From NCBI RefSeq assembly GCF_028598745.1, contig NZ_JAQRFK010000003.1, positions 1 through 64,000 of the forward strand: a stretch of DNA of 64,000 nt. Direction: 5' to 3'. Shown here in pieces: positions 38,106 to 48,550 of the stretch. This stretch comes from Xenorhabdus sp. IM139775 (GTDB taxonomy: Bacteria > Pseudomonadota > Gammaproteobacteria > Enterobacterales > Enterobacteriaceae). Within the stretch, counting starts at the first letter, position 1. The number at the start of each line of letters is the position of its first letter. A model generated the notes under the pieces. That model worked only from the letters and a program-made list of their open reading frames with translations, did not search any database and was not told where the DNA came from. The translations under genes and the position numbers were made by a program.

Positions 38106-39062
38106 ATGAAAACAAATAATCAAGTTGTACAGTTTGTCACGATTGATGACGATGAGGCAGGTCAGCGAGTGGATAATTTTTTGCTGGCCCGTTTAAAAGG
38201 TGTACCTAAGAGCATGATCTATCGGATCTTGCGTAAAGGTGAAGTTCGGGTCAATAAAGGAAGAATCAAGCCTGAATATAAATTGGCAGCAGGTGATGTC
38301 ATCAGGATACCGCCAGTGAGAGTCGCAGAAAAGCAAGAAACCCTGGTTTCTGCCAAGCTGGATAAGGTTGCTGCCCTGGCAGAGTGTATCTTGTATGAAG
38401 ATGACCATATTTTAGTCATGAACAAACCTTCGGGAACCGCAGTACATGGGGGCAGCGGCCTGAGTTTTGGCGTGATAGAAGGGTTACGGGCCTTGCGTCC
38501 TGAAGCGCGTTTCCTTGAACTGGTGCATCGGCTTGATCGCGATACATCGGGCATTTTGTTGATTGCGAAAAAGCGTTCTGCATTGCGGGCACTGCATGAA
38601 CAATTACGCTTGAAACAGATGCAGAAAGACTATTTGGCATTAGTGCGCGGGCAATGGCAATCTCATTGTAAAGTCGTGGAAGCGCCCTTGTTGAAAAACC
38701 TCCTGCAAAGTGGGGAAAGGGTGGTTAAAGTCAGCCAGGAAGGCAAACCGTCTGAAACCCGTTTTAAAGTTGAAGAACGATATGCGTTTGCGACCTTGGT
38801 GCGGGCAAGTCCGGTGACGGGGCGAACCCACCAGATCCGCGTGCATGCTTTACATGCCGGTCATCCCATTGCATTTGACGATCGTTATGGCGATAGGGCA
38901 TTTGATGCACAGCTTGTGGCAACAGGGCTTAACCGATTGTTCCTACATGCCAGCTCATTAAAATTTACCCATCCATCCACGGGGGAAACGTTGCGTTTCG
39001 AAGCCCCAATGGACGATAGGTTGCGGAATTGTTTAAAAATACTGCGGCATACTCATCATTGA
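38106..39062 (+). CDS. rluC: 23S rRNA pseudouridine(955/2504/2580) synthase RluC
   Basis: 318 residues from ATG 38106 (a TTG at 38100 is in frame but unlikely). S4 domain near residues 15-75 (MIYRILRKGEVRVNKGRIKP) then the RluA catalytic domain with LVHRLDRDTSGILLIAKK (catalytic Asp near 144) and GRTHQIRVHALHAGHPIAFDDRYGD. E. coli RluC is 319 residues. Modifies three uridines of 23S rRNA near the peptidyl transferase centre. Divergent from rne; its 3' end overlaps convergent yceF by 7 nt. Confidence 0.96.
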   Translation: MKTNNQVVQFVTIDDDEAGQRVDNFLLARLKGVPKSMIYRILRKGEVRVNKGRIKPEYKLAAGDVIRIPPVRVAEKQETLVSAKLDKVAALAECILYEDDHILVMNKPSGTAVHGGSGLSFGVIEGLRALRPEARFLELVHRLDRDTSGILLIAKKRSALRALHEQLRLKQMQKDYLALVRGQWQSHCKVVEAPLLKNLLQSGERVVKVSQEGKPSETRFKVEERYAFATLVRASPVTGRTHQIRVHALHAGHPIAFDDRYGDRAFDAQLVATGLNRLFLHASSLKFTHPSTGETLRFEAPMDDRLRNCLKILRHTHH

Positions 39063-39652
39063 GAACGTACCGTCAGTGGGTTTATCCCCTGACGGATAAG
39101 CATCTCTGTCAAAGTGATGAGTGGTAAGCCGATAAGTGTGTTCGGATCTTTGCCATCAAGTTTTTCAAATAATGTAATGCCTAAGCCTTCACTTTTGAAG
39201 CTACCAGCGCAATTGAAAGGCTTTTCTTTGTTTAAATAATGAATGATTTCTGTTTCGGTAAGATCTCTGAAATAGACATGAAATAGTTCACAACGAGTAT
39301 CAACCTCGTCGGTTTTGCTATTAAGTAACGTAATGCCGGTATAAAAAGTGATACATTTTCCACTGGCTTTTTTCAGTTGCAAGAAAGCATTCTCAAAGTT
39401 ATGGGGTTTGCCGGTAATTTTGTTATCTAAAACACAAATTTGATCCGACGCTATAATCAGATGACTGGCATGTTCCCGCTGTAATGCACTGGCTTTTGCC
39501 TGTGACAGCCGCATGACCAATTGTTTTGGACTTTCATTTTCCAGCGGGCTTTCATCAATATCAGGGGAAGCACAAGTAAAAGGTAACCCCAATTTTTCCA
39601 ACAATAGGCGGCGATATTCAGAAGTTGATGATAAAACAATCGGAAGCATCAT
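39056..39652 (-). CDS. yceF: Maf-family nucleotide pyrophosphatase YceF (m7GTP pyrophosphatase)
   Basis: 198 residues (E. coli 194). Maf/HAM1 superfamily: N-terminal VLSSTSEYRRLLLEKLG, IIASDQICVLDNKITGKP with the catalytic Asp, GKCITFYTGI, and FNCAGSFKSEGLGITLFEKLDG typical of the YceF rather than YhdE subfamily. Hydrolyses 7-methyl-GTP and similar modified nucleotides. Monocistronic, convergent with rluC and divergent from yceD. Confidence 0.92.
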   Translation of the reverse strand: MMLPIVLSSTSEYRRLLLEKLGLPFTCASPDIDESPLENESPKQLVMRLSQAKASALQREHASHLIIASDQICVLDNKITGKPHNFENAFLQLKKASGKCITFYTGITLLNSKTDEVDTRCELFHVYFRDLTETEIIHYLNKEKPFNCAGSFKSEGLGITLFEKLDGKDPNTLIGLPLITLTEMLIRQGINPLTVRSQ

Positions 39653-39793
39653 TTTTCCATAAAATACGTAGAGAAATATTTGTGGGCATTTTAAACTATA
39701 TGCCGCTTAATAAGCGAATATTTGTCGGAAAGGCACAGATGTTTGGCCTTTTTCTTTGACTATGTCTCACTACAAAGATAATATGCGCGCCTT

Positions 39794-40318
39794 ATGCAGA
39801 AGGTAAAATTACCCCTGACCATTGATGTGCTTCGAGCAGCCCAGAAAAGATTGGATTACCACGGTAGCTACTCTGCTGGGCAAGTTTCTCGTATTGCGGA
39901 ATCTGTGGTCAGTGTGGATGGTGATGTAGATAGCTCATTATCATTTCAAATTGATAATCAGCGTCTGGCAATAGTAAAGGGGCATTCCGATGTGGATGTT
40001 ACGCTTGCTTGCCAGCGTTGTGGCAGTAATTTCAGTCATCATGTTCACACAACGTATTGTTTTAGCCCGATCGTCAATGACGAACAGGCTGAAGCATTAC
40101 CGGAAGAATATGAGCCAATAAACGTTAACGAATTTGGCGAAATAGATTTGCTGGCAATGATTGAAGATGAAATAATTCTCTCTCTGCCGGCGTTTCCGGT
40201 ACATGATTCTGAACACTGTGAAGTGTCCGACGCGGACATGGTGTTTGGTGCACTGCCTCCTGAAGCAGAAAAACCAAACCCATTTTCCGTATTAGCCAGT
40301 TTAAAGAAAAGTACTTAA
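39794..40318 (+). CDS. yceD: YceD, DUF177 protein (rRNA accumulation)
   Basis: 174 residues (E. coli 173). The family hallmark is the CxxC pair, [17 protein letters not shown], and the acidic C-terminal part with [20 protein letters not shown]. YceD homologues in bacteria and plants support 23S rRNA accumulation and processing. Cotranscribed with rpmF 12 nt downstream, heading the rpmF-plsX-fab gene row. Confidence 0.93.
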   Translation: MQKVKLPLTIDVLRAAQKRLDYHGSYSAGQVSRIAESVVSVDGDVDSSLSFQIDNQRLAIVKGHSDVDVTLACQRCGSNFSHHVHTTYCFSPIVNDEQAEALPEEYEPINVNEFGEIDLLAMIEDEIILSLPAFPVHDSEHCEVSDADMVFGALPPEAEKPNPFSVLASLKKST

Positions 40319-40330
40319 GGAGTAAGGTCA

Positions 40331-40501
40331 ATGGCCGTACAACAAAATAAACCAACTCGTTCTAAGCGTGGTATGCGTCGTTCTCATGACGCACTGACTG
40401 CAACACTTGTCTCTGTAGACAAAACTTCCGGTGAAACTCACCTGCGTCATCACGTGACTGCTGATGGCTATTACCGTGGCCGCAAGGTAATCAACAAGTA
40501 A
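40331..40501 (+). CDS. rpmF: 50S ribosomal protein L32
   Basis: 56 residues (E. coli 57), starting [20 protein letters not shown] and ending [10 protein letters not shown]. Preceded by AAGGAG. The classical rpmF-plsX-fab arrangement couples ribosomal and lipid gene expression. No Zn-binding Cys pairs, as usual for the enterobacterial form. Confidence 0.97.
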   Translation: MAVQQNKPTRSKRGMRRSHDALTATLVSVDKTSGETHLRHHVTADGYYRGRKVINK

Positions 40502-40529
40502 TTCAGCTAACCATTAGCAAGTTGATATC

Positions 40530-41582
40530 TTGGCTAATCTAACCTTAGCGTTAGATGCTATGGGCGGGGACTTTGGTCCTCGCGTCACGGTGCCTGCTGC
40601 ATTGCAGGCACTGGCATCTAATCCACAATTGAAGCTATTGTTGGTCGGTAATCCCGAAACCATCTTTCCCTTGCTTGCAAATCAAAATGCCGAGCAGCTT
40701 AGTCGTTTGCAAATTGTCCCTGCGGAACATGTCGTTTCCAGCGATGCAAGGCCATCTCAGGCTATTCGTTCCAGCCACGGTACTTCGATGCGTATAGCCC
40801 TGGACTTAGTGAAATCGGGCAAGGCACAGGCTTGTGTCAGCGCGGGAAATACAGGTGCATTGATGGGATTGGCTAAAATGATGCTGAAATCCATTGAAGG
40901 CATTGAGCGGCCTGCATTAATGACAGTCATTCCTAATCTAAAACAGCAGAAGACCGTTGTATTAGATTTAGGCGCTAACATTAATTGTAATAGCCGCATG
41001 TTAGTGCAGTTTGCGATTATGGGCGCGGTGATGGCAGAGTATGTTGCAGGGGTGGATAATCCACGTGTTGCACTACTCAATATCGGGGAAGAGGAATCCA
41101 AAGGGCTGGATAATATCCGCGAAGCCGCTATAACCTTGCGCAATGCCCCTGCGATTAATTACATAGGGTATGTGGAAGGAAATGAGTTACTGACGGGGAA
41201 AACAGATGTGCTCGTATGTGACGGCTTCGCAGGTAATGTTACGCTAAAAACAATGGAAGGTGTGATCAGGGTGTTTTTATCTCTGATAAAGTCACCGGAT
41301 GGTCAGCAGAAAAAATCATCTTGGTTAATGAAACTATTCAAGATGAAGATATTCAAGAAATGGTTGCTAAAACAGGTAACCAAGCGGTTTGGCCATTTAA
41401 ACCCTGACCAGTATAACGGGGCAACGCTATTAGGATTGTGTGGCATCGTCATAAAAAGTCACGGTGCTGCCAATGAACGCGCTTTTAAGGCTGCAATTGA
41501 TCAGGCCATTCAAGCGGTAGAGAAACAGGTTCCTGACAGAATCGCTGCCCGGCTGGATGCAGTATTACCCAAGAGTGAATAG
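40530..41582 (+). CDS. plsX: Phosphate acyltransferase PlsX
   Basis: 350 residues (E. coli about 356), from a TTG that gives [17 protein letters not shown], the conserved N-terminus. Further marks: [51 protein letters not shown] and [16 protein letters not shown]. Converts acyl-ACP to acyl-phosphate for PlsY, the first step toward phosphatidic acid. A Lys-rich insert ([15 protein letters not shown]) near residue 275 may bind membrane. Sixth base after its stop begins fabH. Confidence 0.95.
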   Translation: MANLTLALDAMGGDFGPRVTVPAALQALASNPQLKLLLVGNPETIFPLLANQNAEQLSRLQIVPAEHVVSSDARPSQAIRSSHGTSMRIALDLVKSGKAQACVSAGNTGALMGLAKMMLKSIEGIERPALMTVIPNLKQQKTVVLDLGANINCNSRMLVQFAIMGAVMAEYVAGVDNPRVALLNIGEEESKGLDNIREAAITLRNAPAINYIGYVEGNELLTGKTDVLVCDGFAGNVTLKTMEGVIRVFLSLIKSPDGQQKKSSWLMKLFKMKIFKKWLLKQVTKRFGHLNPDQYNGATLLGLCGIVIKSHGAANERAFKAAIDQAIQAVEKQVPDRIAARLDAVLPKSE

Positions 41583-41587
41583 CATAA

Positions 41588-42541
41588 ATGTATACAAAGA
41601 TCTTAGGTACGGGCAGTTATTTGCCTGCGCAGGTGCGTACTAACGCAGATTTAGAAAAAATGGTAGAGACGTCTGACGAGTGGATTGTCACCCGGACGGG
41701 CATTCGTGAACGTCGTATTGCCGCAGAAGATGAAAATGTTGCCACTTTGGGTTTCAATGCGGCTGAAAAAGCCATTGAAATGGCTGGCATCGATAAAACA
41801 CAAATTGACCTCATCGTTGTCGCGACAACAAGCTCAACTCACGCCTTCCCAAGTGCGGCTTGCCAAATTCAGCAATTATTGGGCATTCAAGGTGTTGCAG
41901 CTTTTGATGTTGCGGCTGCATGTGCTGGCTTTACTTACGCGTTGAGCGTGGTCGATAAATTTATTAAGACGGGTGCGGCTAAACATGCCCTGGTGATCGG
42001 TTCTGACATTATTTCAAGGGTTCTCGATCCTGAAGATCGCAGTACGGTGATCCTTTTCGGCGATGGGGCGGGAGCCATGGTCGTCGGGGCTTCAGAGGAA
42101 CCGGGCATCTTATCCACACATCTGCATGCTGATGGACGTCATGGCAATTTACTGTCATTGTCTCATCAAAGCCGGGTGAAATGTGATACACCAGAATATG
42201 TGACGATGGCTGGCAATGAAGTCTTTAAAGTTGCTGTTCGTGAATTAGCAAATATTGTTGATGAAACATTAGAAGCCAATAATTTGCTCCACTCTCAGCT
42301 TGATTGGCTCGTCCCTCATCAGGCGAATTTGCGTATCATTTCGGCAACGGCCAAAAAACTAGATATGACAATGGATAAAGTGGTCGTGACGCTGGATCGT
42401 CATGGCAACACCTCGGCAGCATCTGTTCCGACAGCATTCGATGAAGCGGTACGCGATGGAAGGATCCAACGCGGTCAACTTATTTTACTTGAAGCATTTG
42501 GCGGTGGCTTTGCCTGGGGCTCAGCGCTGGTACGTTTTTAA
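41588..42541 (+). CDS. fabH: 3-oxoacyl-ACP synthase III (FabH)
   Basis: 317 residues, same as E. coli. Catalytic Cys in [13 protein letters not shown] (about 112), His in VPHQANLRI (about 244) and Asn in HGNTSAAS (about 274). Condenses acetyl-CoA with malonyl-ACP to start fatty acid synthesis. Starts 5 nt after plsX, in the plsX-fabHDG operon. Confidence 0.97.
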   Translation: MYTKILGTGSYLPAQVRTNADLEKMVETSDEWIVTRTGIRERRIAAEDENVATLGFNAAEKAIEMAGIDKTQIDLIVVATTSSTHAFPSAACQIQQLLGIQGVAAFDVAAACAGFTYALSVVDKFIKTGAAKHALVIGSDIISRVLDPEDRSTVILFGDGAGAMVVGASEEPGILSTHLHADGRHGNLLSLSHQSRVKCDTPEYVTMAGNEVFKVAVRELANIVDETLEANNLLHSQLDWLVPHQANLRIISATAKKLDMTMDKVVVTLDRHGNTSAASVPTAFDEAVRDGRIQRGQLILLEAFGGGFAWGSALVRF

Positions 42542-42559
42542 TTCAACAGGAAAATAAAC

Positions 42560-43489
42560 ATGTCTGATTTTGCAATGGTGTTTCCCGGTCAAGGTTCTCA
42601 ATCTCTGGGTATGTTGGCAGATTTAGCCGCAGAATTTCCACTGGTTGAACAGACGTTCGCAGAGGCCTCTGCGGTTTTGGGATATGATTTATGGACATTA
42701 GTTCAGCAAGGGCCTGTAGAAGAACTGAATAAGACTTGGAAAACCCAACCTGCGTTACTGGCAGCTTCGGTAGCAATTTGGCGTGTATGGCTGGAGAAAG
42801 GTGGTAAAGCACCTTCCATGATGGCAGGGCATAGTCTTGGCGAATATTCTGCGCTGGTCTGTGCGGGTGTCATTGGGTTCCAGCAAGCGATTGAACTTGT
42901 TGAATTGCGTGGAAAATTGATGCAGGAAGCGGTACCCGAAGGGCAAGGGGCAATGTATGCCATTATCGGTTTAGATAATGAATCTATTGCAAAGGCATGT
43001 GAAGAGTCAGCACAAGGCCAGATTGTTTCACCGGTTAATTTTAATTCACCTGGGCAGGTTGTTATTGCCGGTGAAAAAGAAGCTGTAGAGCGTGCGGGCG
43101 CGGCATGCAAGGCCGCAGGTGCCAAACGCGCGTTGCCGTTATCTGTTAGCGTGCCTTCGCACTGCGCACTGATGACATCCGCCGCTGAGCAATTGGCGGT
43201 TGCATTGCAAAAAGTTGTGTTTAATCAGCCACAGTTCCCTGTCGTGAATAACGTCGATGTAAAAGTAGAAGAATCTGCCGATGCTATTCGAGACGCCTTG
43301 GTTCGTCAGTTGTATAATCCGGTGCGTTGGACAGAATCAGTTGAATATATTGCTGAACAGGGAATTGGACAACTGTTAGAGATCGGACCAGGTAAGGTAC
43401 TCACCGGACTAACGAAACGTATTGTTGATACTTTAAGTGCTGTAACAGTAAATGATGTATCATCACTCACAGTTGCTCTGAATAAATGA
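42560..43489 (+). CDS. fabD: Malonyl-CoA:ACP transacylase (FabD)
   Basis: 309 residues, same as E. coli. N-terminal FAMVFPGQGSQSLGML, active-site Ser in AGHSLGEYSALVCAG (about 92) and His in VPSHCALM (about 201). Makes malonyl-ACP for all elongation steps. Ribosome site ACAGGAAAATAAAC. The fabG start lies 11 nt beyond its stop. Confidence 0.97.
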   Translation: MSDFAMVFPGQGSQSLGMLADLAAEFPLVEQTFAEASAVLGYDLWTLVQQGPVEELNKTWKTQPALLAASVAIWRVWLEKGGKAPSMMAGHSLGEYSALVCAGVIGFQQAIELVELRGKLMQEAVPEGQGAMYAIIGLDNESIAKACEESAQGQIVSPVNFNSPGQVVIAGEKEAVERAGAACKAAGAKRALPLSVSVPSHCALMTSAAEQLAVALQKVVFNQPQFPVVNNVDVKVEESADAIRDALVRQLYNPVRWTESVEYIAEQGIGQLLEIGPGKVLTGLTKRIVDTLSAVTVNDVSSLTVALNK

Positions 43490-43500
43490 CTGAGGAAAAC

Positions 43501-44235
43501 ATGAGCTTTGATGGAAAAATTGCACTGGTCACTGGCGCCAGCCGTGGCATAGGTCGCGCAATTGCAGAATTATTGGTTGAACGTGGTGCATGTGTTGTTG
43601 GCACTGCAACCAGTGAGAAGGGAGCTGAAGCGATCAGTGCCTTCCTAGGTGATAAAGGCAAAGGTTTTGTACTGAATGTCACAGATTCAGAATCCATTGA
43701 AAATGCACTATCGAATATTCGTGCCGAATTTGGTGAAATAGACATTTTAGTTAATAATGCAGGCATCACTCGTGATAACTTGTTGATGCGCATGAAAGAT
43801 GATGAGTGGCAAGATATTATTGACACCAATCTTTCTTCGATTTTTCGTCTGTCAAAAGCAGTAATGCGTTCTATGATGAAAAAACGTTATGGGCGTATTA
43901 TTTCTATCGGTTCTGTGGTTGGAACGATGGGAAATGCAGGGCAGGCGAATTACGCGGCAGCGAAAGCAGGAGTTATTGGTTTTAGTAAATCATTGGCTCG
44001 TGAAGTCGCTTCCCGTGGCATCACTGTTAACGTTGTTGCACCTGGTTTTATTGAAACGGATATGACCAGAGCGTTGACAGACGAACAACGTGCGGGCATT
44101 GCTGCTGAAATACCTGCAAATCGTCTTGGTGATGCAAAAGAAATTGCCAGTGCTGTAGCGTTTCTTGCTTCTGACGAGGCCGCTTACATCACGGGTGAAA
44201 CATTACATGTCAATGGTGGCATGTACATGATCTAA
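43501..44235 (+). CDS. fabG: 3-oxoacyl-ACP reductase (FabG)
   Basis: 244 residues from MSFDGKIALVTGAS, matching E. coli length; an in-frame ATG at 43486 overlaps fabD and is less likely because GAGGA sits right before 43501. SDR fold: NADPH motif TGASRGIGRAIAE, NNAGITRDN, catalytic Ser in IGSVVG and YxxxK in YAAAKAG. Reduces 3-oxoacyl-ACP. Fourth fab-row gene. Confidence 0.97.
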   Translation: MSFDGKIALVTGASRGIGRAIAELLVERGACVVGTATSEKGAEAISAFLGDKGKGFVLNVTDSESIENALSNIRAEFGEIDILVNNAGITRDNLLMRMKDDEWQDIIDTNLSSIFRLSKAVMRSMMKKRYGRIISIGSVVGTMGNAGQANYAAAKAGVIGFSKSLAREVASRGITVNVVAPGFIETDMTRALTDEQRAGIAAEIPANRLGDAKEIASAVAFLASDEAAYITGETLHVNGGMYMI

Positions 44236-44313
44236 AAAATGAGCGAACCCACTGTTTTTGATGTATTTTTTGTGCAAAAAAAGCAAATTGTGGTTCGACC
44301 AGCCGGGATTTGG

Positions 44314-44341
44314 TTGCATCTTTTCCTGTATTTTATAAACT
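44314..44341 (+). promoter_or_regulatory. Candidate acpP promoter
   Basis: TTGCAT (44314-44319) and TAAACT (44336-44341) spaced by 16 nt, about 45 nt upstream of the acpP ATG. acpP is highly expressed and has its own promoter in E. coli, which fits the 150-nt gap after fabG. Confidence 0.5.
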
Positions 44342-44386
44342 ACGAAAACCATCGCAGAAGCGAGTTTTGATAGGAAATTTAATAGT

Positions 44387-44623
44387 ATGAGCACTATCGA
44401 CGAACGCGTTAAGAAAATCATCGTTGAACAACTGGGTGTTAAAGAGGAAGAAGTTGTGAACACAGCTTCATTTGTTGATGACTTGGGCGCTGATTCTCTT
44501 GACACAGTTGAACTGGTAATGGCTCTGGAAGAAGAGTTCGATATCGAGATCCCAGACGAAGAAGCTGAAAAAATCACTACAGTTCAGGCTGCTATTGACT
44601 ACGTTGAAAACGCAGGTAAATAA
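44387..44623 (+). CDS. acpP: Acyl carrier protein
   Basis: 78 residues. The phosphopantetheine attachment Ser is in [10 protein letters not shown] (Ser37 counting Met). Strongly acidic helix [16 protein letters not shown] as in E. coli AcpP. Carries growing acyl chains for the neighbouring Fab enzymes and lipid A synthesis. Followed by a strong hairpin before fabF. Confidence 0.98.
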   Translation: MSTIDERVKKIIVEQLGVKEEEVVNTASFVDDLGADSLDTVELVMALEEEFDIEIPDEEAEKITTVQAAIDYVENAGK

Positions 44624-44634
44624 GCACACATACC

Positions 44635-44666
44635 TAGGCGGTCGTTCGACCGCCTATGTTTTTCGT
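44635..44666 (+). terminator. Terminator/attenuator between acpP and fabF
   Basis: TAGGCGGTCG and CGACCGCCTA form a perfect 10-bp stem with a TT spacer, followed by TGTTTTTCG. It probably separates abundant acpP mRNA from fabF. Confidence 0.82.
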
Positions 44667-44697
44667 CCTAAATTTTTTCCCTCCCTGGAGGATAACC

Positions 44698-45939
44698 GTG
44701 TCTAAGCGTCGAGTAGTCGTGACCGGACTAGGCATGTTATCTCCTGTCGGCAATACAGTAGCGTCTTCCTGGAATGCTGTTTGTGCCGGACAGAGTGGTA
44801 TCTGCCTTATCGAACATTTTGACACCGCTAACCATGCAACTAAATTTGCGGGTGTGGTGAAGAATTTTAATCATGAAGATTTCAATATTTCGCGCAAAGA
44901 AGCCCGGAAGATGGATCTCTTCATTCAATATGGTATTGCTGCGGGCAAACAAGCTATTGAAGATGCAGGAATCGAAGTAACAGAAGCCAATGCTAGCCGC
45001 TTTGGTGCTGCTATTGGTTCTGGTATTGGTGGCTTGGGTCTGATTGAAGAGAATCACGGTACATTATTATCGGCGGGGCCTCGTAAGGTCAGCCCATTCT
45101 TTGTACCTTCAACCATCATCAATATGGTGGCAGGCCATTTGAGCATCCTTTATGGTCTGCGTGGTCCGAGCATTTCCATTGCAACTGCCTGTACTTCTGG
45201 CGTACACAATATCGGCCATGCAGCTCGCATCATTGCCTATAATGATGCTGACATTATGCTGGCAGGTGGTGCAGAAAAAGCGAGTACTGAGTTTGGTGTT
45301 GCCGGATTCGGGGCGGCACGAGCGTTATCAACCCGTAACGATGAGCCTCAAGCCGCAAGCCGGCCTTGGGATAAAGATCGTGATGGTTTTGTGCTGGGCG
45401 ATGGTGCAGGTATTGTCGTACTTGAAGAGTATGAACACGCCAAAAAACGCGGTGCAAAAATCTATGCGGAAGTTGTTGGCTTTGGCATGAGCAGCGATGC
45501 GTACCATATGACATCACCACCTGAAGATGGTGCAGGTGCCGCTTTAGCCATGCAAAACGCCCTGAAAGATGCGGATGTTTCACCAGAGCAAGTGGGCTAC
45601 ATCAATGCTCATGGTACTTCAACGCAAGTTGGCGATATTGCAGAAGCCCGTGCAGTGGAGTATGTTTTTGGTGAAGGCACTAAAGTATTGGTGAGTTCAA
45701 CCAAGTCAATGACAGGCCACTTGCTGGGGGCGGCAGGAGCAGTTGAATCTATTTTCACTATTCTTTCCCTGCGTGATCAGATTGTCCCTCCAACCATTAA
45801 CTTGGAGAATCAGGACGAAAGCTGTCGTTTGGATTTAGTTCCGGGTAAAGCACGTAAAGTTGAAGGAATGGAATACGCACTGTGTAACTCTTTTGGTTTC
45901 GGTGGCACCAATGGGTCATTGATTTTCCGCAAGATCTAA
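44698..45939 (+). CDS. fabF: 3-oxoacyl-ACP synthase II (FabF)
   Basis: 413 residues from GTG 44698, preceded by TGGAGG; the open frame upstream to 44656 runs into the acpP terminator. N-terminus [17 protein letters not shown] matches E. coli. Catalytic Cys in [15 protein letters not shown] (about 163), His in [12 protein letters not shown] (about 303) and His in [13 protein letters not shown] (about 340). Elongates acyl-ACP, notably palmitoleate to cis-vaccenate, so it tunes membrane fluidity with temperature. Confidence 0.97.
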   Translation: MSKRRVVVTGLGMLSPVGNTVASSWNAVCAGQSGICLIEHFDTANHATKFAGVVKNFNHEDFNISRKEARKMDLFIQYGIAAGKQAIEDAGIEVTEANASRFGAAIGSGIGGLGLIEENHGTLLSAGPRKVSPFFVPSTIINMVAGHLSILYGLRGPSISIATACTSGVHNIGHAARIIAYNDADIMLAGGAEKASTEFGVAGFGAARALSTRNDEPQAASRPWDKDRDGFVLGDGAGIVVLEEYEHAKKRGAKIYAEVVGFGMSSDAYHMTSPPEDGAGAALAMQNALKDADVSPEQVGYINAHGTSTQVGDIAEARAVEYVFGEGTKVLVSSTKSMTGHLLGAAGAVESIFTILSLRDQIVPPTINLENQDESCRLDLVPGKARKVEGMEYALCNSFGFGGTNGSLIFRKI

Positions 45940-45956
45940 ACTCACTTTATGTTTAT

Positions 45957-45988
45957 AAAAAGCCTCAACATTTGTTGGGGCTTTTTTA
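45957..45988 (+). terminator. Terminator between fabF and pabC
   Basis: AAAAGCCTCAACA and TTGGGGCTTTT form a stem (one G-T) around TTTG, followed by TTTT. Confidence 0.82.
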
Positions 45989-46008
45989 TCAAAAATTGGG
46001 GAACGAAA

Positions 46009-46836
46009 ATGACGTATTGGATTAATGGTCATCAGTGCGATCACTTACCGGTTAATGATCGTGCTGTACAATTTGGTGACGGCTGTTTTACCACAATAAG
46101 AGTTGAGCAAGGGTTACCCGCCTTGCTGCCTTTGCACATAAAACGGTTGCAGAAAGGTGCTGAAAAACTTTTTATACCCACACAGGATTGGCCTCAACTT
46201 GAAACTCACATTAAACAGGTCGCGAAAGGGTGTGAATCGGGGGTTTTGAAAGTCATTCTTTCCAGAGGTGCGGGAGGCCGTGGTTACAGTTCTGATGAGA
46301 CGATAGAGCCTACCCAGATCCTGTCTTTAGGTTCGTATCCTGAACGCTATATGGCTCAGCGTCAAAAAGGGATTTCATTATCCCTGAGTCCCATTCCGCT
46401 GGGAATTAATCCCTATCTGGCTGGCATTAAACACTTAAATCGCTTGGAGCAGGTTCTGATCAAACGGTTCATTGACCAAGCCAAAGTAGATGAAGCCTTA
46501 GTACTTGATAGTCATGGCCTATTAGCAGAATGCTGTACTGCCAATATTTTCTGGCGAAAAGGAAAAAATGTTTATACGCCTGACCTCAGTCAGTGTGGTG
46601 TGGAAGGCATCATGCGACAAAAGATAATCGAACTGTTGGCGGAAAGTGATTATCACTTATCCTGTGTCATGCGCTATCCTGAAGCTTTGGCCCATGCAGA
46701 TGAAGTACTTATCTGTAATTCCTTAATGCCAGTATTGCCGGTCAATCAAATTCAAGCGCATAAAAATCAAGCTGTGTGGGAATATCAGTCAAGAGAGTTG
46801 TGTGAATATTTATTACCTGAATGTTTAAAACCCTAG
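46009..46836 (+). CDS. pabC: 4-amino-4-deoxychorismate lyase (PabC)
   Basis: 275 residues from ATG 46009 with GGGGAAC just upstream (E. coli 269); an upstream ATG at 45949 lies within the fabF terminator. Fold-type IV PLP enzyme: DRAVQFGDGCFTTIRV, the PLP Lys in AGIKHLNRLEQVLIK (about 141) and EALVLDSHGLLAECCTANIFW. Releases pyruvate to give p-aminobenzoate for folate. Head of pabC-mltG-tmk-holB-ycfH. Confidence 0.95.
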   Translation: MTYWINGHQCDHLPVNDRAVQFGDGCFTTIRVEQGLPALLPLHIKRLQKGAEKLFIPTQDWPQLETHIKQVAKGCESGVLKVILSRGAGGRGYSSDETIEPTQILSLGSYPERYMAQRQKGISLSLSPIPLGINPYLAGIKHLNRLEQVLIKRFIDQAKVDEALVLDSHGLLAECCTANIFWRKGKNVYTPDLSQCGVEGIMRQKIIELLAESDYHLSCVMRYPEALAHADEVLICNSLMPVLPVNQIQAHKNQAVWEYQSRELCEYLLPECLKP

Positions 46837-46871
46837 TGAGTATTCAGAAGCACAAATAAAGTGATGATCGA

Positions 46872-47897
46872 ATGAAACTTAAAAAGCGCATTTTCATCCT
46901 GCCCGGATTAATTATCGCGATTGCAGTGATCCTCTTTTTTTCTTTTATGCAGAAAATAGAAAACTTTGCGGATCAAGATAGCCATCTTAGCCAAGAAGTT
47001 ATCTTGACTGTGCCGGCGGGAACGGGGCGCACTGGGCTGGAAGTTTTACTGACTCAGCATAAATTAATTGAAGATAATCAATTACTGCCATGGCTGTTTC
47101 GCCTTGAGCCGGAATTGGCGAAGTTTAAGGCCGGAACTTACCGCCTGCAAAAAGGCATGTCCTTAAGGGCTATCCTGCAACTGTTTGCCAGTGGTAAAGA
47201 AGCTCAGTTTGCCATTCGCTTTGTGGAAGGCAGCCGTCTTTCTGATTGGTCAAAAATATTGCAGAATGCCCCCTATTTAAAGCATGAAACAGAAAGCAAA
47301 ACGCCTCAAGAGCTGCTTGATATTTTGGGCATGAAAGAGGGTGAGTCACTGGAAGGTGGGTTTTATCCTGATACCTACCTGTATACAGCAGGCACGAGTG
47401 ACATAGAATTACTCAAACGAGCCCATGACAAAATGAAGACGGTAGTAGAGCAGGCGTGGGAAAACAGGGAGAAGAACCTGCCCTATAAAAATGCCTGTGA
47501 AATGTTGATCATGGCTTCAATCATTGAAAAAGAGACGGCAATTGAAGCGGAACGAACTAAAGTTGCCTCGGTATTCGTCAATCGTCTACGGTTAAAGATG
47601 AGACTGCAAACGGACCCGACGGTGATTTATGGCTTGGGTGATAAATATACGGGCACCATCTTTCGCAGTAATCTCAACACATTCACCGCATACAACACTT
47701 ATATGATTGATGGGTTACCACCCACACCCATCGCCATGCCGGGTTTGGCTTCAATTAAGGCAGCCGCACATCCCGCGGTGACAGAATACTTATATTTTGT
47801 GGCAAATGGTGATGGCGGCCACACTTTCACCACCAATCTGGTCGAACATAATAAAGCAGTCAGTTTTTATCGCCAAAGGTTAAAGCAGGATAAATGA
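46872..47897 (+). CDS. mltG: Endolytic murein transglycosylase MltG (YceG)
   Basis: 341 residues (E. coli 340). One N-terminal membrane anchor ([20 protein letters not shown]), a LysM-like region, then the YceG domain with the catalytic Glu in [15 protein letters not shown] (about 219) and [13 protein letters not shown]. Cuts nascent glycan strands at the periplasmic face and so sets strand length. Its last four bases overlap the tmk start. Confidence 0.96.
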   Translation: MKLKKRIFILPGLIIAIAVILFFSFMQKIENFADQDSHLSQEVILTVPAGTGRTGLEVLLTQHKLIEDNQLLPWLFRLEPELAKFKAGTYRLQKGMSLRAILQLFASGKEAQFAIRFVEGSRLSDWSKILQNAPYLKHETESKTPQELLDILGMKEGESLEGGFYPDTYLYTAGTSDIELLKRAHDKMKTVVEQAWENREKNLPYKNACEMLIMASIIEKETAIEAERTKVASVFVNRLRLKMRLQTDPTVIYGLGDKYTGTIFRSNLNTFTAYNTYMIDGLPPTPIAMPGLASIKAAAHPAVTEYLYFVANGDGGHTFTTNLVEHNKAVSFYRQRLKQDK

Positions 47898-48550
47898 ACA
47901 GCAAATTTATTGTAATTGAAGGGCTTGAGGGCGCGGGAAAAACAACAGCAATCCAAACCGTGGTTGGCACCTTAAAGCAGTCTGGGATTTCTGACTTGGT
48001 TCTTACCCGTGAACCCGGCGGAACACCGTTGGCAGAAAAATTACGTGAACTGATTAAACAAGGGGTTGAGGGCGAATCACTGACAGATAAAGCAGAGCTA
48101 TTAATGTTATATGCTGCCAGAGTTCAATTGGTGGAAAATATTATCAAGCCGGCGTTGTCAAAGGGAAACTGGGTCGTTGGTGATCGCCATGATCTCTCTT
48201 CTCAAGCCTATCAGGGAGGAGGCAGGGGGATCGATCAGCGCTTGATGGCGTTATTACGCGAAGCTGCATTGGGTGATTTTTATCCGGATTTAACCCTCTA
48301 TCTTGATTTACCGCCGGAAGTCGGCTTACAACGTGCCCTTGAGCGTGGTGAATTGGATCGGATTGAAAAAGAGTCTTTGGATTTCTTCCAGCGTACCCGT
48401 GCAAGGTATCTCGAACTGGTGGCGAAAGATGACAGTATCAAAAAGATTGATGCCACTCAGCCTCTGGAAAAAGTGCAGGATGATATTCGCCATACCTTAC
48501 TTGCTTGGTTAAAACAACATGGGTCAAAAGAACAGGAAACTCAGGCATGA
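47894..48550 (+). CDS. tmk: Thymidylate kinase
   Basis: 218 residues (E. coli 213). P-loop [18 protein letters not shown] motif [20 protein letters not shown] and LID region [21 protein letters not shown]. Phosphorylates dTMP to dTDP. ATGA overlaps on both sides (mltG and holB) indicate a tight operon. Confidence 0.97.
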   Translation: MNSKFIVIEGLEGAGKTTAIQTVVGTLKQSGISDLVLTREPGGTPLAEKLRELIKQGVEGESLTDKAELLMLYAARVQLVENIIKPALSKGNWVVGDRHDLSSQAYQGGGRGIDQRLMALLREAALGDFYPDLTLYLDLPPEVGLQRALERGELDRIEKESLDFFQRTRARYLELVAKDDSIKKIDATQPLEKVQDDIRHTLLAWLKQHGSKEQETQA